Part shown: piece by piece, positions 1 to 11,535 of the stretch
How the letters are laid out: every line of letters begins with the position of its first letter
Position numbering within the stretch: the first letter of the stretch is position 1
Assembly (NCBI RefSeq): GCF_014836665.1
Contig: NZ_JACSQJ010000003.1
Span: 124,001-188,000, forward strand
Direction of reading: 5' to 3'
From: Luteimonas colneyensis
GTDB lineage: Bacteria > Pseudomonadota > Gammaproteobacteria > Xanthomonadales > Xanthomonadaceae
DNA: 64,000 nt
Notes under the pieces: generated by a model
Database searches by the model: none
The model's input: only the letters and a program-made list of their open reading frames with translations
What the model was told of the DNA's origin: nothing
Translations under genes and position numbers: made by a program

Positions 1-1562
1 ACGGCGGCGCCGTCGTAGCAGCTCTCCGGGGCCTGCGCGAGCACGAGCGCCCCGGCCTCGGCCATCGCCGCCGCGCGCTCGACCCGCTCGACGCTGGCGC
101 CGCTCAGGAAGACCAGCGCGCTGTCGGCGGCCGGGAGTGCGTCGTAACCGGTGGCGCGGCCATCGCCGGCATCGGCGAACCGCAGCCGCGCGCGGTCGTC
201 GACCACCGTGACGCCGGGCGGCAGGAAATAGACGGTGCCGGCTTCGGCTGCGCCGCCGGCTTCGGCCAGCTGTACCGGCAGCACGCTGGCGCGCTGCATC
301 TGCTGCACCAGGCGCTCGTAGCGGCCGCCGTCGAGCTGCAGCCTCACCAGCACCGTGCGCGCAAACGCGTCGCCGAGTCCTCCGAGCAGCTGGCGGACGG
401 CGTCGGGGCCACCCAGCCCCGCTTCCACCACCACGGCGCCGCGGAGCTGGCCATGGCCGTAGCTGTCCGGATCGGCCAGCGAAATGCTGTCCAGGCGCGA
501 CGACAGCGCGTCGAGATCGATGGCGCCGCCGCCGGCTTCGCGGGTACCGATCGGTCCCGCATCGTCCTCGGCCAGCGACAGGCCCTGCAGGCGCGACTCG
601 AGCGCCTCGAGGTCGATCGCAGCGGTGGCGTCGCGGACGGCCAGCGGCGCGTCGTCATCGGCGAGCGACAGGCCGTCGCCGAGCGAAAGCGGATCGCGCA
701 CGTCCGGTCCGGGCGCTGCGCCGGCCGGCGCTTCCGGCTCGCCCGGAGCGTCATCGCCGGCGACGTGGGAATCCGCAGCCCTGGCGCCGGGACCGGGCGC
801 CAGGACGTCGTCCAGGCCCTGCACGGCTTCGGACGTGTCGCCCTCGTCGTGCCTGCCGCGCGAAGCGGAGGCGCTGGCAAGCAGTTCCGCCAGCGCGGGA
901 TCCTCGGCGAGCGAGAGCTCGTCCGTACCGGCCGACGACCAGTCCATGTCCTCCGCGGCGAGCAGGCCGGAGAAGCCGGAGGACGCTTCGGAGGGGGCCT
1001 CCGCGGACGGCGACGCTTCGGACGGCGGCGCCGCGCGGAACGGCTCATCGGCGGATGGCGCATCGAAATCGCCCGCGCGCGGCACGTCCGTCGCCAGCTC
1101 ATGCGCCGCGTCGGCCATCGCACCGACGTCGACGCTCTCCGGATCGAACTCCCGCTCGGGCAGGCCGCCCGGCTCCGGATGCACCGCATCCCCGGATGCG
1201 GCGCCCGGCGGCAGCACGTCGGCGTGGCCGTTGAGCTTCGCCGCCAGGTGGCGCACCCAGCGCGCGGCATCCCAGCCGTCGCGGCGCGCGGCCACGTCGG
1301 CCTCGTCGAACATCACCAGCACGCCGGGATCCGACAGCAGCGCGTCGTAGCGCTCCAGCGCGTCCTCGATCGCCGGCTCCAGCGCGACCAGCACGGCGCC
1401 CGGCTGCAGGGCGACGGCCTCGTCGGGATCGCCCTCCTGCGGATCGACCGAGCGCAGCAGCTCGGCGCCGGCCTCGGCCAGCGCCGCTTCCAGGCGCTGC
1501 CTGGCCTCGCCCTCGCGGGCCAGCAGCAGCACGCGCACGGCCTGGGCGCCGTCCTCAGCCAT
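1..1562 (-). CDS. CheB-like protein of the Pil-Chp operon, catalytic residues missing (partial, C-terminus beyond window)
   Basis: About 520 codons are visible from ATG 1562; the frame is still open at base 1. The start overlaps the chpA stop by 8 nt, so it is the sixth gene of the pilG-chpA operon. Residues 1-110 resemble a receiver fold (begins [20 protein letters not shown]), but the expected phospho-Asp position reads LVALEPA. A long acidic, Ser/Ala-rich linker with repeats such as [17 protein letters not shown] follows. A CheB methylesterase-like domain begins near [21 protein letters not shown] and includes [14 protein letters not shown]. Against active CheB, Ser of GASTGG is Gly, His of QHM is absent and Asp of the GMGNDG loop is absent (SGASVER). 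It is probably a non-enzymatic scaffold or regulator of PilJ adaptation. The family call is good; the role is inferred. Confidence 0.75.
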   Translation of the reverse strand, partial: MAEDGAQAVRVLLLAREGEARQRLEAALAEAGAELLRSVDPQEGDPDEAVALQPGAVLVALEPAIEDALERYDALLSDPGVLVMFDEADVAARRDGWDAARWVRHLAAKLNGHADVLPPGAASGDAVHPEPGGLPEREFDPESVDVGAMADAAHELATDVPRAGDFDAPSADEPFRAAPPSEASPSAEAPSEASSGFSGLLAAEDMDWSSAGTDELSLAEDPALAELLASASASRGRHDEGDTSEAVQGLDDVLAPGPGARAADSHVAGDDAPGEPEAPAGAAPGPDVRDPLSLGDGLSLADDDAPLAVRDATAAIDLEALESRLQGLSLAEDDAGPIGTREAGGGAIDLDALSSRLDSISLADPDSYGHGQLRGAVVVEAGLGGPDAVRQLLGGLGDAFARTVLVRLQLDGGRYERLVQQMQRASVLPVQLAEAGGAAEAGTVYFLPPGVTVVDDRARLRFADAGDGRATGYDALPAADSALVFLSGASVERVERAAAMAEAGALVLAQAPESCYDGAA

Positions 1563-4500
1563 GGCGGACGGTCTTCAGCAGGTCGTTGACGTTGCGCAGC
1601 AGCTCGTTCTCCTGGTACGGCTTGCCCAGGTAGCGCTCGACGCCGATCTCGAACGCGCGCTGGCGATGCTTCTCGCCGGTACGCGAGGTGATCATGATGA
1701 TCGGCACGCTGCGCAGGCGCGGGTCGGCCTTCATGGCCGTGGCCAGCTCGTAGCCGTCCATCCGCGGCATCTCGATGTCGAGCAGCATCAGGTCGGGCAC
1801 GCGCTCGGCCATGCGCTCCAGCGCGTCGAGGCCGTCCTTCGCGGTCGAGACCTCGAAGTTGTGGCGTTCCAGCACGCGCCCGGTGACCTTGCGCATGGTG
1901 ATCGAGTCGTCGACCACCATGACCAGCGGCACGCGGCGCTGCTCGGGCGTCTCCACCGGCGCGGCATCGCGCGGCAGGGCGACCTGCTGGCGGCGCACCA
2001 GGGGCGCGACGTCCAGGATCACGACCACGCTGCCGTCGCCCATGATGGTCGCGCCGAAGATGCCCGGCACCGAGGCGACCTGGGGACCGACCGGCTTCAC
2101 CACGATTTCGCGGTTGCCGGTGATCTGGTCCACCGCCACCGCCACGCGCAGCTCGCCGGAGCGGATCAGCAGCAGCGGCATCTGCAGGTGGCCCTCGGCG
2201 CGCGCCGCGGCATGGCCGACCAGGCCGCCGAGGTCGTGCACCGCATAGTCCTCGCCACCGTAGGAGTAGGTGGCGCCCTCGCGCTCGAAGTCCTCGCGGG
2301 CGATGCGGCCCACGCCGCGCACCGAGGCGATCGGCACCGCGAAGCTGGTTTCACCGATCCTGACGAACACCGCCTGCGTCACCGCCAGCGTCTGCGGCAG
2401 GCGCATGGTGAAGGTGGTGCCCTTGCCGCGCTGGCTGGAAATGTCGAGCGCGCCGCCAAGCTGGCGGACTTCGCTGGCCACCACGTCCATGCCGACGCCG
2501 CGGCCGGCCAGGCGGCTGACCTCGTCGGCGGTGGAGAAGCCGGGCTGGAAGATCAGGGTGTCGAGGTCGCCGTCGGCCAGCACCGCGTCCTCGCGCAGCA
2601 GGCCACGCTCGATGCCGCGGCGGCGGATCGCCTCGCGGTCGAGGCCGCTGCCATCGTCGGCGACTTCCAGCACGACTTCCGAGCCTTCGCGACGCACCGA
2701 GATGCGCACCGTGCCCTCGTCGGCCTTGCCGGCGTCACGGCGCACGCCGGGCTTCTCCAGCCCGTGCGCGACGGCGTTGCGGAGCATGTGCTCCAGCGGC
2801 GCGGTCATGCGCTCCAGCACGTTGCGGTCGAGCTCGCCCTGGGCGCCGTCGAGCCTGAGCTGGGCATGCTTGCCGGTTTCCGAAGCGGCCTGGCGGACCA
2901 CGCGGCGCAGGCGCGGCACCAGCGAATCGAAGGGCACCATGCGCGTGCGCATGAGGCCTTCCTGCAGCTCCGAACTCACGCGCGACTGCTGCAGCAGCAG
3001 GGTCTCGTACTGGCGGGTCAGGTCGTCGAGGGTGCCCTGCAGGCTCGAGAGGTCGGCCGCGGATTCGCCCAGCGCGCGCGAGAGCTGCTGCAGGGTCGAG
3101 AAGCGGTCGAGCTCGAGCGGATCGAAGGCGGCGTCGGCGGTGTCCTGCTCGCGCTGGTAGCGGGCGATGATCTGCGCTTCGGTCTCGATGTCGAGGCGAC
3201 GGAGCTGGTCGCGCAGACGCATGTTGGTCTGCTCCATCTCGCCCATCGCGCCGCGGAAGGCGCCGAGCTGCTGCTCCAGGCGCGCGCGGTAGATGGCCAC
3301 CTCGCCGGCGTAGTTCACCAGGCGGTCGAGCAGGTCGGCGCGGATGCGCACCTGCTCCTGCGGCGCGCGGACGGTGATGTCGTCCTCGTCGCCCTGCAGC
3401 GGATCGACCATCGGCGCGGTCAGCGGCTTGAGCTCGACCGACGGCGCGGGCATGCGCTGCGCAGGCGCAAGCAGCGCCTCGGCCGACAGCTCCTCGCCGC
3501 GCGCGCGGGCGTCGAAGGCGTCGATCAGCGCCTGCGAGGGACTGATCGCACGGCGCTCGCCGACGCGGGTGACCATCGCATGGAGGCGGTCGAAGCCGCG
3601 CTCGAGCAGGGGCACGTCGCTGCGCGACAGGTCGAAGCGCTGCTCCGACACCGCCTCGAGCAGCGACTCCATGGAATGCCCGAGTTCGCCGATGGCGAAC
3701 ACGCCGGCCATGCGCGCGCCGCCCTTGAGCGTGTGCAGGTCGCGCTGCAGGCCGACCAGGGATTCGCGGTCGTCCGCCGACTCGCGCAGCTTCGCGAGCA
3801 GGCCGTCGGAATGGTCGAGCAGGTCGCGGCCTTCCTCGACGAAGATGTCGACCAGCTCGGTGTCGAGGCCGGTGAAATCGAACTCGGCGTCGGGATCCTC
3901 GTCGACCGGGATCGCAGCCAGCATCGCGGCGCTGGCCGCGGCGACGGCGCGATCGGCGTCCATGCGCTCGGCGGCAAGACGCTCGGCTTCGGCACGCTCG
4001 GCGGCCAGGCGCGCGGCCTCGAGCCGCTCGGCTTCGGCGCGCTCCGCTTCGAGGCGCTCCGTTTCGAGACGTTCGGCTTCGGCGAGCTGGGCGGCGACGC
4101 GCTCGGCTTCGACCCGCTCCGCTTCGAGGCGCTCGGCCTCCAGGCGCTCGCGCTCCAGACGCTCGGCCTCGAGACGTTCGGTTTCGAGCCGCTCCGCTTC
4201 GACACGCTCGGCCTCAAGGCGCTCGGCTTCGAGGCGTTCGAGTTCGAGGATCCGGGCTTCGAGCTCGGCGAGCTCCAGGCGTTCGGCTTCGGCGCGTTCG
4301 GCTTCGGCGCGTTCGGCTTCGGCGCGTTCGGCCTCCAGGCGCTCGGCTTCTGCACGCTCTGCCTCTGCACGCTCCGCTTCGCAGCGCTCGGCCTCGAGGC
4401 GCTCGGCTTCGAGACGCTCGGTCTCGGCACGCTGCGCCTCGGCGCGTTCCGCGTCAAGGCGTTCTGCGGCGATGCGTTCGGCTTCGACCCGCTCCACCTC

Positions 4501-7500
4501 GAGGCGTTGGGCCTCCAGGCGCTCACGCTCCAGACGCTCGGCGTCGAGGCGTTCCGCTTCAAGGCGCTCGGCTTCGAGGCGTTCGGCTTCGAGGCGTTCG
4601 GCTTCCAGACGCTCGGCCTCGACGCGCTCCGCTTCGAGACGCTCGGCCTCAAGACGCTCGGCCTCGAGACGCTCTGCTTCGAGATGCTCAGCCTCAAGAC
4701 GCTCGGCCTCGAGACGTTCCGCCTCGAGACGTTCCGCTTCAAGGCGCTCGGCTTCGAGGCGTTCCGCCTCGAGAAGTTCCGCTTCAAGGCGCTCGGCTTC
4801 GAGGCGTTCCGCTTCGACCCGCTCCGTCTCGAGACGCTCTGCTTCGGCCTGCTCAGCCACGGCACGCGCGGCTTCGGCTTCGGCTTCCGCGTCCACTCCA
4901 GCTTCGCTGCCCTCGCCTGCGTCGGCGGCACCCGTGCCGAAGCCCGCGTACTCGCTCAGGTCGATATCGACCAGCTGCGCTCCGGGCATGGCGCTGATGG
5001 CCTCGTCCGGATCCTCGGCGCTTTCCGCCATCGCCGCGAAGTCCAGCGGCGCCGGCTCCGGCAGGCTGTCACGAAGCGCCAGCAGGCGCGCGGCCAGGAC
5101 GGCGGCGACGGGAACCTGCGGGGTCGCCGACTGCAGTCCGACGATCGCGGCGCGGGTGATCGCGGCCAGTTCGCCAATGGCGGCGATGCCATCGTCCGTC
5201 GCCGGGCTCCCGGCCGCCAGCAGGCGGCGAACATAGCCTTCCGCGGGTGTGAGCGCCTGGGCGACCGTCGGCAGCTCGGTCATCGCGAACGCGCCGTTCA
5301 TCGTATGCAGGGCGCGCAGCAGCTCCTCGGACGCCTCGGCACGACCGCCCGCCGCACGCTCCATCCACGCATCGACGGTCACCAGGTGGCCGGTGACTTC
5401 GGCGTCGAGAATCTCGAGCAGCAGCGCATCGACCGCCGCCGGCACCATCTCGATGGCGGCTTCCGCGGCGGTGTCCGCCGGCAGCGACGCGGCCTCGACC
5501 GCGCCCGCGCCATCGACCTTGTCCTCGGGCTGCGGCGCGTCGGCACCAGCTTCGACCACCTCGGCGGCCGCGTCCTCTTCCACCACCTGCGGCGCGGACA
5601 GCGCCGACATGGTGGAGACGGACGCGGCGACGGCCTCCTCGGGCATGGCTTCATCACCAGCGGCGATGCGGTCGGCCGACGCCTGCATGCGCTCGAGGTC
5701 GGCCTGCACCGCACCGTCGCCGCGCAGCGCGGCCTGCAGCTGCGGCAGGGTGTAGAACGCCTGGTCGACCATCGCGACCACGGCCGGGCTGGCCACCCGC
5801 GTGCCGTCCAGCACGCGGTTCAGCATGTTCTCGATCTTCCAGCTGAACTCGCCGAGCGTGCGCGCGCCCACCAGGCGACCGCTGCCCTTCAGGGTGTGGA
5901 ACACGCGGCGGATCGGCCGCAGGCGCTCCAGGTCGTCGGGCCGCGCGCGCCAGAGCGGCAGCAGCTGGTCGAGGTTGTCGATCTCCTCGGCGAACTCTTC
6001 GAGGAAGACTTCGCGGATCTCGTCGTCGATCTCGTCGCCAGTCGCCTCGAAACCGCCCTGCCCCGCGGCCGTGGCGACCTGGGCCGGTGCCGACGGTTCC
6101 GCGGGCACCGCCACGGGGTCCGGCGCTTCGGCGGATCCGGACCCGCCGCGGTCGATCAGCGCCGCGACCGTGCGCTCGATGTCGGCCTCGCTCACCACCG
6201 GCGGCGGCACCGGGGCGTCGACGACCTCCCGTGCGGGCGCGCGCTCGGCCGGCAGCGGCCAGTAGCCCAGGCTCTCCAGGCTGTGACGGCTGACGTCCAG
6301 GATCTCGTCGCGGTTGAAGCGCCGCTCGCGCAGCGCCTCGAGGTAGTACTCCAGGCTCGCCAGCGCATCGGCGAACGTATCCAGCTGGCGGCCGTTGGGC
6401 ACGCGGCGGCTGGCGATCAGCTCGTCCTCGATGTAGCGGCGCACGCCGGTCAGGTAGGCCGCCGGCTGCGGCAGCTCCAGCATCTGCAGCGCACCGGACA
6501 CCTCGCCGAGCAGGCGCGGCACTTCGGCCAGCTCGGCGTGGTCCCAGCCGGTCTCGATGAAGGCGACGAAGGACTGGCGGGCGTCGGCGAAGTTGGCGAT
6601 CGCCTCGCGCGCGAGCACGTCCAGCACCTTGTCGGCCTCGCCGGCGGCGAGGTCGCCCTGCACGGGCGCGCCCTGGTCGCCCGCGCCCAGGCGCACGACC
6701 TGGTCGTCGAGGGTGGCGTCGACGTAGAGCAGCGCGCCGGCGACGTCGAGCAGCGCGCCTTCGTCGGCGGGCTTGCGGCCGTCGACGATGTCCGCCATGG
6801 CCGTGCGCTGCTGGTCCACCACCCCGCGCGCGACGCCGAGGCCCAGCATGCCGAGGGTGTCGGCGACGCGGCCCAGCGCCTCGACCTGCGGCGACAGCCG
6901 CGACAGGTCGGTCTCGGCGGTGCGCAGGTGCAGGTCGAGGGCGTCCTTGACCCGCAGCAGGTCTTCCTTGACGGCCGCGGCCACGGTGTCGAGCAGGGCG
7001 CGGTTGCGGCCGCTCATGCTGCCCTGGGCGTGGCTGATCTCGGAGTCGGTGGGCAGCTGCTGCTGCAGCTCGAAGGTGTCGTGCAGCGCGCGAAGCGCGG
7101 GGTGCTCCGCGGTCGCGTGGGCGGCGTGGTAGAGCAGCTGGCGGGTCGGTTCGAGCGCGGACTCGGCGCGCGGCACGCCGAAGCCGTCGTCCTCGAACAG
7201 CCGCCGTGACTCGCGTTCGACGCTGGCGAAGGCCTGGCGCAGCGCCGGCGTCACCGGCAGCGCGCCGTCGGCCAGGGCCCTGGCCACCGACGAGGCCACC
7301 CAGAGCATGCGCCGCGCGGGTTCGGCCTGGACATGGTCGAGCAGCGACGCGAGGGCGGACGACAGCACGATTGCGTCGGCCGGATCGCCGCCCTCGGGCC
7401 ACGTTGCCATCGATGCACGCAGGTCGGCCAGCAGCGGCTGGGCGCGCGCATTGCGTACCGGCACCGGATCGTTGGCGACTGCGGCGCGCGGCACGTCGCC

Positions 7501-7953
7501 CGGCAGCGGGCGCTGCAGGTCGGGCGCGAACAGCACGCTTTCCGACAGCCCGGGCTCGCCGCGCGCGGCGCGCAGGTCGTTGAGCAGCGGCAGCAGGACG
7601 ATCGGGATGTCCTTGTGGCCGCTCTGCAGGCGTTCGAGGTAGTCGGGCAGCAGCACCACGCCGCGCATCAGCATCGCGCAGGCGCCGTCGCGATCGGCCA
7701 CGGCGCCGTCCTGCAGCGCCTGGGCCAGGCGCTCCATCTCCTCGGCCACCATCGCCGGCGCATACAGCTCGACCATGCGCAGGGTGCCCTGCACCTGGTG
7801 CAGGTAGCCCGCGCAGAAGCGCATGCGGCTGGTGTCGGTGGGGTCGGCGGCGAAGTCCTCGATCTCGATCCGCGCCTGGCGCAGGGTCTCGTCGAGCTCC
7901 GGCTTGACCCAGCCGAGCGTGGTGTAGTCGATGGCGTCGCGCAATGCCGTCAT
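1555..7953 (-). CDS. chpA: ChpA/PilL-type hybrid histidine kinase of type IV pilus chemosensory system
   Basis: This 2132-residue cytoplasmic CheA-like kinase receives signal from PilJ through PilI and phosphorylates PilG and PilH to control pilus extension, retraction and cAMP-linked behaviour (family knowledge). Hpt-like modules carry candidate phospho-His at about 53 (HQVQGTL), 686 (HTLKGSG), 882 (HTMNGAF) and 1405 (HTLKGGA); further Hpt-like helices lack the His. Residues about 1028-1331 are a charged helix of EAERL pentads. Then come the dimerisation helices (~1530), an ATPase with N box (RNAVAHGLE), DDGSGLD and GRGVGMD, a CheW domain, and a C-terminal receiver with Asp at about 2056 (LLDIEMP). 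The start lies 10 nt after pilJ. The multi-Hpt plan is typical of ChpA; the length and regularity of the repeat are not. Confidence 0.93.
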   Translation of the reverse strand: MTALRDAIDYTTLGWVKPELDETLRQARIEIEDFAADPTDTSRMRFCAGYLHQVQGTLRMVELYAPAMVAEEMERLAQALQDGAVADRDGACAMLMRGVVLLPDYLERLQSGHKDIPIVLLPLLNDLRAARGEPGLSESVLFAPDLQRPLPGDVPRAAVANDPVPVRNARAQPLLADLRASMATWPEGGDPADAIVLSSALASLLDHVQAEPARRMLWVASSVARALADGALPVTPALRQAFASVERESRRLFEDDGFGVPRAESALEPTRQLLYHAAHATAEHPALRALHDTFELQQQLPTDSEISHAQGSMSGRNRALLDTVAAAVKEDLLRVKDALDLHLRTAETDLSRLSPQVEALGRVADTLGMLGLGVARGVVDQQRTAMADIVDGRKPADEGALLDVAGALLYVDATLDDQVVRLGAGDQGAPVQGDLAAGEADKVLDVLAREAIANFADARQSFVAFIETGWDHAELAEVPRLLGEVSGALQMLELPQPAAYLTGVRRYIEDELIASRRVPNGRQLDTFADALASLEYYLEALRERRFNRDEILDVSRHSLESLGYWPLPAERAPAREVVDAPVPPPVVSEADIERTVAALIDRGGSGSAEAPDPVAVPAEPSAPAQVATAAGQGGFEATGDEIDDEIREVFLEEFAEEIDNLDQLLPLWRARPDDLERLRPIRRVFHTLKGSGRLVGARTLGEFSWKIENMLNRVLDGTRVASPAVVAMVDQAFYTLPQLQAALRGDGAVQADLERMQASADRIAAGDEAMPEEAVAASVSTMSALSAPQVVEEDAAAEVVEAGADAPQPEDKVDGAGAVEAASLPADTAAEAAIEMVPAAVDALLLEILDAEVTGHLVTVDAWMERAAGGRAEASEELLRALHTMNGAFAMTELPTVAQALTPAEGYVRRLLAAGSPATDDGIAAIGELAAITRAAIVGLQSATPQVPVAAVLAARLLALRDSLPEPAPLDFAAMAESAEDPDEAISAMPGAQLVDIDLSEYAGFGTGAADAGEGSEAGVDAEAEAEAARAVAEQAEAERLETERVEAERLEAERLEAELLEAERLEAERLEAERLEAERLEAERLEAEHLEAERLEAERLEAERLEAERVEAERLEAERLEAERLEAERLEAERLDAERLERERLEAQRLEVERVEAERIAAERLDAERAEAQRAETERLEAERLEAERCEAERAEAERAEAERLEAERAEAERAEAERAEAERLELAELEARILELERLEAERLEAERVEAERLETERLEAERLERERLEAERLEAERVEAERVAAQLAEAERLETERLEAERAEAERLEAARLAAERAEAERLAAERMDADRAVAAASAAMLAAIPVDEDPDAEFDFTGLDTELVDIFVEEGRDLLDHSDGLLAKLRESADDRESLVGLQRDLHTLKGGARMAGVFAIGELGHSMESLLEAVSEQRFDLSRSDVPLLERGFDRLHAMVTRVGERRAISPSQALIDAFDARARGEELSAEALLAPAQRMPAPSVELKPLTAPMVDPLQGDEDDITVRAPQEQVRIRADLLDRLVNYAGEVAIYRARLEQQLGAFRGAMGEMEQTNMRLRDQLRRLDIETEAQIIARYQREQDTADAAFDPLELDRFSTLQQLSRALGESAADLSSLQGTLDDLTRQYETLLLQQSRVSSELQEGLMRTRMVPFDSLVPRLRRVVRQAASETGKHAQLRLDGAQGELDRNVLERMTAPLEHMLRNAVAHGLEKPGVRRDAGKADEGTVRISVRREGSEVVLEVADDGSGLDREAIRRRGIERGLLREDAVLADGDLDTLIFQPGFSTADEVSRLAGRGVGMDVVASEVRQLGGALDISSQRGKGTTFTMRLPQTLAVTQAVFVRIGETSFAVPIASVRGVGRIAREDFEREGATYSYGGEDYAVHDLGGLVGHAAARAEGHLQMPLLLIRSGELRVAVAVDQITGNREIVVKPVGPQVASVPGIFGATIMGDGSVVVILDVAPLVRRQQVALPRDAAPVETPEQRRVPLVMVVDDSITMRKVTGRVLERHNFEVSTAKDGLDALERMAERVPDLMLLDIEMPRMDGYELATAMKADPRLRSVPIIMITSRTGEKHRQRAFEIGVERYLGKPYQENELLRNVNDLLKTVRHG
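3950..4870 (-). repeat. in-frame 15-bp minisatellite encoding EAERL pentads within chpA
   Basis: Roughly 60 degenerate 15-bp units (plus-strand pattern like GAGGCGCTCGGCTTC) encode repeated EAERL with variants [15 protein letters not shown] and ERERL. One interruption near residue 1230 ([14 protein letters not shown]) divides the tract. Unit length is a multiple of three, so copy-number change would alter helix length without a frameshift. In a helix, R and E fall at i to i+4 and E and R at i to i+3, the charge pattern of a stable single alpha helix rather than a heptad coiled coil. Confidence 0.9.
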
Positions 7954-7963
7954 GGGACTGGGA

Positions 7964-9985
7964 TCAGGCCGGCAGCTTGAAGTCGGCGACCGAGCGGCGG
8001 AGGTCCGCCGCCAGCTGCGCGAGGTTTCCGATCGAGGCCGCCGTCTGGTTGGCGCCCTGCGAGGTCTGCGCGGTGATCGACTGGATCGTGTTCATCGTCT
8101 CGGTGATGTTCGACGCCGCCGCGGACTGCTGCTGCGAGGCACTGGAAATGCCTTCGATGAGCGCCGCGAGGCTGGTCGACACGTTCTCGATCTCGCCCAG
8201 CGCGGTACCGGCGTCCTCGGCCAGGCGCGCGCCGGCGACCACCTCGGAGGTCGTCTGCTCCATCGAGCTCACGGCCTCGTTGGTGTCGGACTGGATGGTC
8301 TCGACGAGCGTCTCGATGCGCTTGGTCGCGTTCGAGGCGCGTTCCGCGAGTCGCTGCACTTCGTCGGCCACGACCGCGAAGCCGCGGCCCGCTTCACCGG
8401 CCGACGCCGCCTGGATGGCCGCGTTCAGCGCCAGGATGTTGGTCTGCTCGGAGATGTCGTTGATCAGTTCGACGATCGAGCCGATCTCCTGCGAGCTTTC
8501 GCCCAGGCGCTTGATGCGCTTCGAGGTTTCCTGGATCTGGTCGCGGATCGAGTCCATGCCGGCGATCGTCTCGCGCACCACGCCCGCGCCCTTGGTCGCG
8601 ATCTGCACCGAGCGCTGCGCCACGTCCGCGGACTCGGCGGAGTTGCGCGACACCTGGTTGATCGACTGCGCCATCTCGTTGATGCGGTCGGACGCGGAGT
8701 TGATCTCCTGCGCCTGGTGCTCGGCGGCCTCGGCCAGGTGCATGGCGGTGGCCTGCGTCTCCTGGGCGCTGGACGCCACCTGCACCGAGGTGTCGTTGAT
8801 CGTCTGCACCAGGCTGCGCAGCTGCTCGACGGCGAAGTTGATCGAGTCGGCGATGGCGCCGGTCATGTCCTCGGTCACCGTGGCCTTCACCGTCAGGTCG
8901 CCTTCGGCGAGCGAGCCCATCTCGTCCAGCAGGCGCATGATCGCCTCCTGGTTGCGGTTGTTGAGCTCCATCGTGGTCTCGTAGCGCACGCGCTGGTCGC
9001 GGCTCAGCTCGCGCAGCAGGCCGACGATGGCCAGCAGCGCCAGCGCGCCGAACACGATCGAGATCCAGATGTTGCCGAGGATGGAGGTGTCGTTGAGCGA
9101 GCCGAAGGTCGTCAGCGCCTGGAAGAGCGATTCGCTGTCGGACAGCAGCTTGTTGGAGCCGGTGGCCAGCGCCGCCGCGGCGGTCTGCGCGCCGAAGAGG
9201 TTCTGCGAGCTGGACAGGATCGCGTCCAGGTCCTTCTTCATCTCCTCCCACTGCGTGGTCGCCTGGGCCAGGGCGGCCAGGGCGCCGGCGTTGGCCAGCG
9301 GCTGCACGTTCATCGCCTCGTCGCCCGAACGCAGGCCGGTCAGCACCTGCTCGAACACGCCGGCGTCGCGCGCCAGCGCATCGCCGGCCACCGACGCCGC
9401 GGCGCCGCCGGCCTGGATCTCGGTCACGCGGCGGGCCATGGTCGAGGCCAGCACCACCTCGCGCAGGGCGATGTAGATCTGCGACGAGGGCGAACCGCTC
9501 GCCGACATCGCGCGCACCACCTCGTCGAGCTGCGCCTGCAGCTGCGGCACCGCCTGGGTGAAGCGCTGGGCGTTGCCGGCGAAGGCGACGACGGCGCCTT
9601 CGGACGCGATCACCTGCTCGGCGCTGGCCGACAGCGGCTCCCAGGTCGCCGCCACCGTGCGGATCTCGCCGGCGACGTCGGGCGTGCCGCCGAAGTTGGC
9701 GACCAGCTGCTGGATGTCGCTATCGACCGCGGCCTTGGTGGCCTTGAACGCCGCGTAGGATTCGGTGCTGCCGTCGACCGCTTCCCGGCCCTGGTTGGCC
9801 AGGCGCTGCGAATTCACCTGCAGGCTGGAGGCCGCGGTGCTGGCGCCACCCAGGCGCGAGGCCTTGGTCATCGCGTAGATCGTGTTGCCGGCGAAGATCG
9901 CCAGCGAGGCGATCAGCAGCCAGATCCAGACCTTGGCGCCGATGGTCCGGGCCTTGCCGGTCCCGTTGTCGATGACGTTGCTCAT
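7964..9985 (-). CDS. pilJ: PilJ, type IV pilus methyl-accepting chemoreceptor
   Basis: A 673-residue inner-membrane chemoreceptor that feeds the ChpA kinase. A membrane segment at residues ~18-37 ([20 protein letters not shown]) is followed by a periplasmic PilJ-type sensing region, a second membrane segment at ~302-324 ([19 protein letters not shown]), a HAMP region, and the cytoplasmic helical bundle. Its conserved hairpin tip lies at ~510-545 ([20 protein letters not shown], then [12 protein letters not shown]). The tip binds CheW-like PilI and ChpA. It lies between pilI and chpA, 10 nt before chpA. Ligand specificity cannot be read from sequence; in Pseudomonas the homologue senses PilA or surface contact. 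Confidence 0.95.
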   Translation of the reverse strand: MSNVIDNGTGKARTIGAKVWIWLLIASLAIFAGNTIYAMTKASRLGGASTAASSLQVNSQRLANQGREAVDGSTESYAAFKATKAAVDSDIQQLVANFGGTPDVAGEIRTVAATWEPLSASAEQVIASEGAVVAFAGNAQRFTQAVPQLQAQLDEVVRAMSASGSPSSQIYIALREVVLASTMARRVTEIQAGGAAASVAGDALARDAGVFEQVLTGLRSGDEAMNVQPLANAGALAALAQATTQWEEMKKDLDAILSSSQNLFGAQTAAAALATGSNKLLSDSESLFQALTTFGSLNDTSILGNIWISIVFGALALLAIVGLLRELSRDQRVRYETTMELNNRNQEAIMRLLDEMGSLAEGDLTVKATVTEDMTGAIADSINFAVEQLRSLVQTINDTSVQVASSAQETQATAMHLAEAAEHQAQEINSASDRINEMAQSINQVSRNSAESADVAQRSVQIATKGAGVVRETIAGMDSIRDQIQETSKRIKRLGESSQEIGSIVELINDISEQTNILALNAAIQAASAGEAGRGFAVVADEVQRLAERASNATKRIETLVETIQSDTNEAVSSMEQTTSEVVAGARLAEDAGTALGEIENVSTSLAALIEGISSASQQQSAAASNITETMNTIQSITAQTSQGANQTAASIGNLAQLAADLRRSVADFKLPA

Positions 9986-10016
9986 GCGAAGTCCCCTGGC
10001 CTTTCCGATTGCGGCA

Positions 10017-10571
10017 TCAGGCCGCTGCTTGTCTGAATTCCGGAGTGCGCGACAGCCGGTCCAGGCTGAAGACGCCCCATGCGTGGCCGCCTACCTTGTA
10101 GGCGCGATCGATGAAGCCCGAATAGCGCCCTTCGGCGAGGGCCTCGTGCGACGACTGCTGCTCTTCCAGGAAGCTGCGCTGGCCGAACAGTTCGTCGATG
10201 GTCACCGCGACGTTGCCGCCCGGCTGGCGCACCACCAGGACCCGCTGTCCCTCGTGCATCACCGTGCGCTCGCCCTCGAGGAACAGGCGCAGGTCGACCA
10301 CCGGCAGCAGGGTGCCGCGGATGTTGGCCACGCCAAGCATCCATGGCTGCGCGCCGGGCACGGGCGTGAGCTGCGGCAGCGGCAGGATCTCCACCACCTC
10401 GTCGAAGCCCGAGGCCAGCAGGCGCTGGCCCACGCGGTAGCCGACGCCGCGCCACAGGCCGGGGGCGTCGAGCTGCTCCGGCAGGCCGACGACGTGCGCC
10501 AGGCTGCGGCGCTCGAAGCCCGCGAGGACCTCGAAGGGCTCGTCCCGGCGGACGGTGTCGCGCCGACCCAC
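10017..10571 (-). CDS. pilI: PilI, CheW-like adaptor of Pil-Chp system
   Basis: A 184-residue cytoplasmic CheW-domain protein that couples receptor PilJ to kinase ChpA. The CheW core is visible around [20 protein letters not shown], followed by a second beta-barrel lobe ([18 protein letters not shown]). The start follows the pilH stop by 1 nt and pilJ begins 31 nt downstream, so the gene is embedded in the operon. The length is normal for PilI. The assignment rests on the CheW fold plus operon position. Confidence 0.92.
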   Translation of the reverse strand: MGRRDTVRRDEPFEVLAGFERRSLAHVVGLPEQLDAPGLWRGVGYRVGQRLLASGFDEVVEILPLPQLTPVPGAQPWMLGVANIRGTLLPVVDLRLFLEGERTVMHEGQRVLVVRQPGGNVAVTIDELFGQRSFLEEQQSSHEALAEGRYSGFIDRAYKVGGHAWGVFSLDRLSRTPEFRQAAA

Positions 10572-10572
10572 T

Positions 10573-10938
10573 TCAGCCGCCCAGCAGCGCGTTGATGCGC
10601 TCGACCAGGTCGGCTTCGACCGGCGGCTTCACGACGTAGCCGCGCGCCCCCTGGCGCATGCCCCAGGCCTTGTCCGTCTCCATGCCCTTGGTGCTGACGA
10701 TGAGCACCGGGATGTGGCCGGTCGCCGCGTCGCGCGACAGCGCGCGGGTGGCCTGGAAGCCGTTCATGCCCGGCAGCACCACGTCCATCAGCACGAGATC
10801 GGGCAGCTCCGCGCGGGCGGCCTCGATGCCGTCCTCGGCGCTGGAGCGCGCGATCACCTGGTGCCCGTTGCGCTCGAGGAGCTGGGTCAACACCGCGGTG
10901 TCGGTCGGCGAATCCTCGATCAGCAGGATCTTTGCCAT
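10573..10938 (-). CDS. pilH: PilH, CheY-like response regulator
   Basis: A 121-residue single-domain receiver. Acidic pocket residues are at positions 8-9 (LIEDS), phospho-acceptor Asp52 lies in LVLMDVVLPGMNG, and the conserved Lys is in the VKPP loop near the C-terminus. PilH is the second CheY of the Pil-Chp pathway and is usually linked to pilus retraction or to acting as a phosphate sink. It is the second gene of the operon, 19 nt after pilG and 1 nt before pilI. Confidence 0.94.
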   Translation of the reverse strand: MAKILLIEDSPTDTAVLTQLLERNGHQVIARSSAEDGIEAARAELPDLVLMDVVLPGMNGFQATRALSRDAATGHIPVLIVSTKGMETDKAWGMRQGARGYVVKPPVEADLVERINALLGG

Positions 10939-10957
10939 GGTGTACCTGTCCCCCCGG

Positions 10958-11359
10958 TCAGGCGTTGACGTGCGTTCGGATCGCGTCGAGGAGTTCCTCG
11001 CGCGTGAAAGGTTTGGTGACGTACTGTTCGGAGCCGACGATGCGGCCGCGCGCCTTGTCGAACAGGCCGTCCTTGGAGGACAGCATGATCACCGGCGTCT
11101 GCTTGAACACCTGGTTGTTCTTGATCAGCGCGCAGGTCTGGTAGCCGTCCAGGCGCGGCATCATGATGTCGACGAAGATGATCTGTGGCCGCTGGTCGGC
11201 GATCTTGGCCAGCGCCTCGAAGCCGTCGGTGGCGGTAACCACCTCGGCGCCTTCGCGGCGCAGCAGCGTCTCCGCGGTACGACGGATGGTTTTCGAGTCA
11301 TCGATCACCATCACGCGCAGGCCTTCCAGGCTGCCGGCGCGGTTGTGGTCCTGCGTCAT
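10958..11359 (-). CDS. pilG: PilG, CheY-like response regulator
   Basis: A 133-residue receiver protein with the acidic pocket at Asp20/Asp21 (VIDDSKT), phospho-acceptor Asp64 (IIFVDIMMPRLDG) and a conserved Lys in VTKPF. It is the output regulator of the Pil-Chp pathway that promotes pilus extension. I chose ATG 11359 (MTQDHNRAG) because GGGGAG sits seven bases upstream; an ATG at 11398 would add 13 residues without a comparable site. It is the first gene of the operon, with a promoter candidate at 11410-11437. Confidence 0.94.
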   Translation of the reverse strand: MTQDHNRAGSLEGLRVMVIDDSKTIRRTAETLLRREGAEVVTATDGFEALAKIADQRPQIIFVDIMMPRLDGYQTCALIKNNQVFKQTPVIMLSSKDGLFDKARGRIVGSEQYVTKPFTREELLDAIRTHVNA

Positions 11360-11409
11360 CGTGTCTCCCCGTGCATGGCGCCTGCACTTCGGCACCACTG
11401 CGAACGCCT

Positions 11410-11437
11410 ATCTTGCAGCCCGACGCAGCAGTGTCAA
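11410..11437 (-). promoter_or_regulatory. sigma70-like promoter for the pilGHIJ-chpA operon
   Basis: On the minus strand a perfect -35 TTGACA (11432-11437) is followed, 16 nt on, by the weak -10 CAAGAT (11410-11415; AAGATA in an alternative register). It lies about 50 bases before the pilG start, in the 176-bp divergent gap with gshB. The -35 is convincing; the -10 is poor. Confidence 0.5.
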
Positions 11438-11535
11438 GCACGTCTTGCCCGTTCAGGGCGCAGGGTCCCGCAATCGGCGCCTGGGCCATCGCGGCAGCTG
11501 ATAACATTTGTCAGTAACTGCCGTGGATCGCCCGT

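Noticed and set aside
3950..4870. CRISPR-like array appearance
   Set aside because: Units are 15 bp, contiguous, without unique spacers, and in frame within chpA.
1561..7209. Very long plus-strand open frame (about 1880 codons) opposite chpA, with GFEALGFEAF-like repeats
   Set aside because: It is the antisense of the ChpA frame; the repeats are the complement of the EAERL tract, there is no domain, and chpA explains the region fully.
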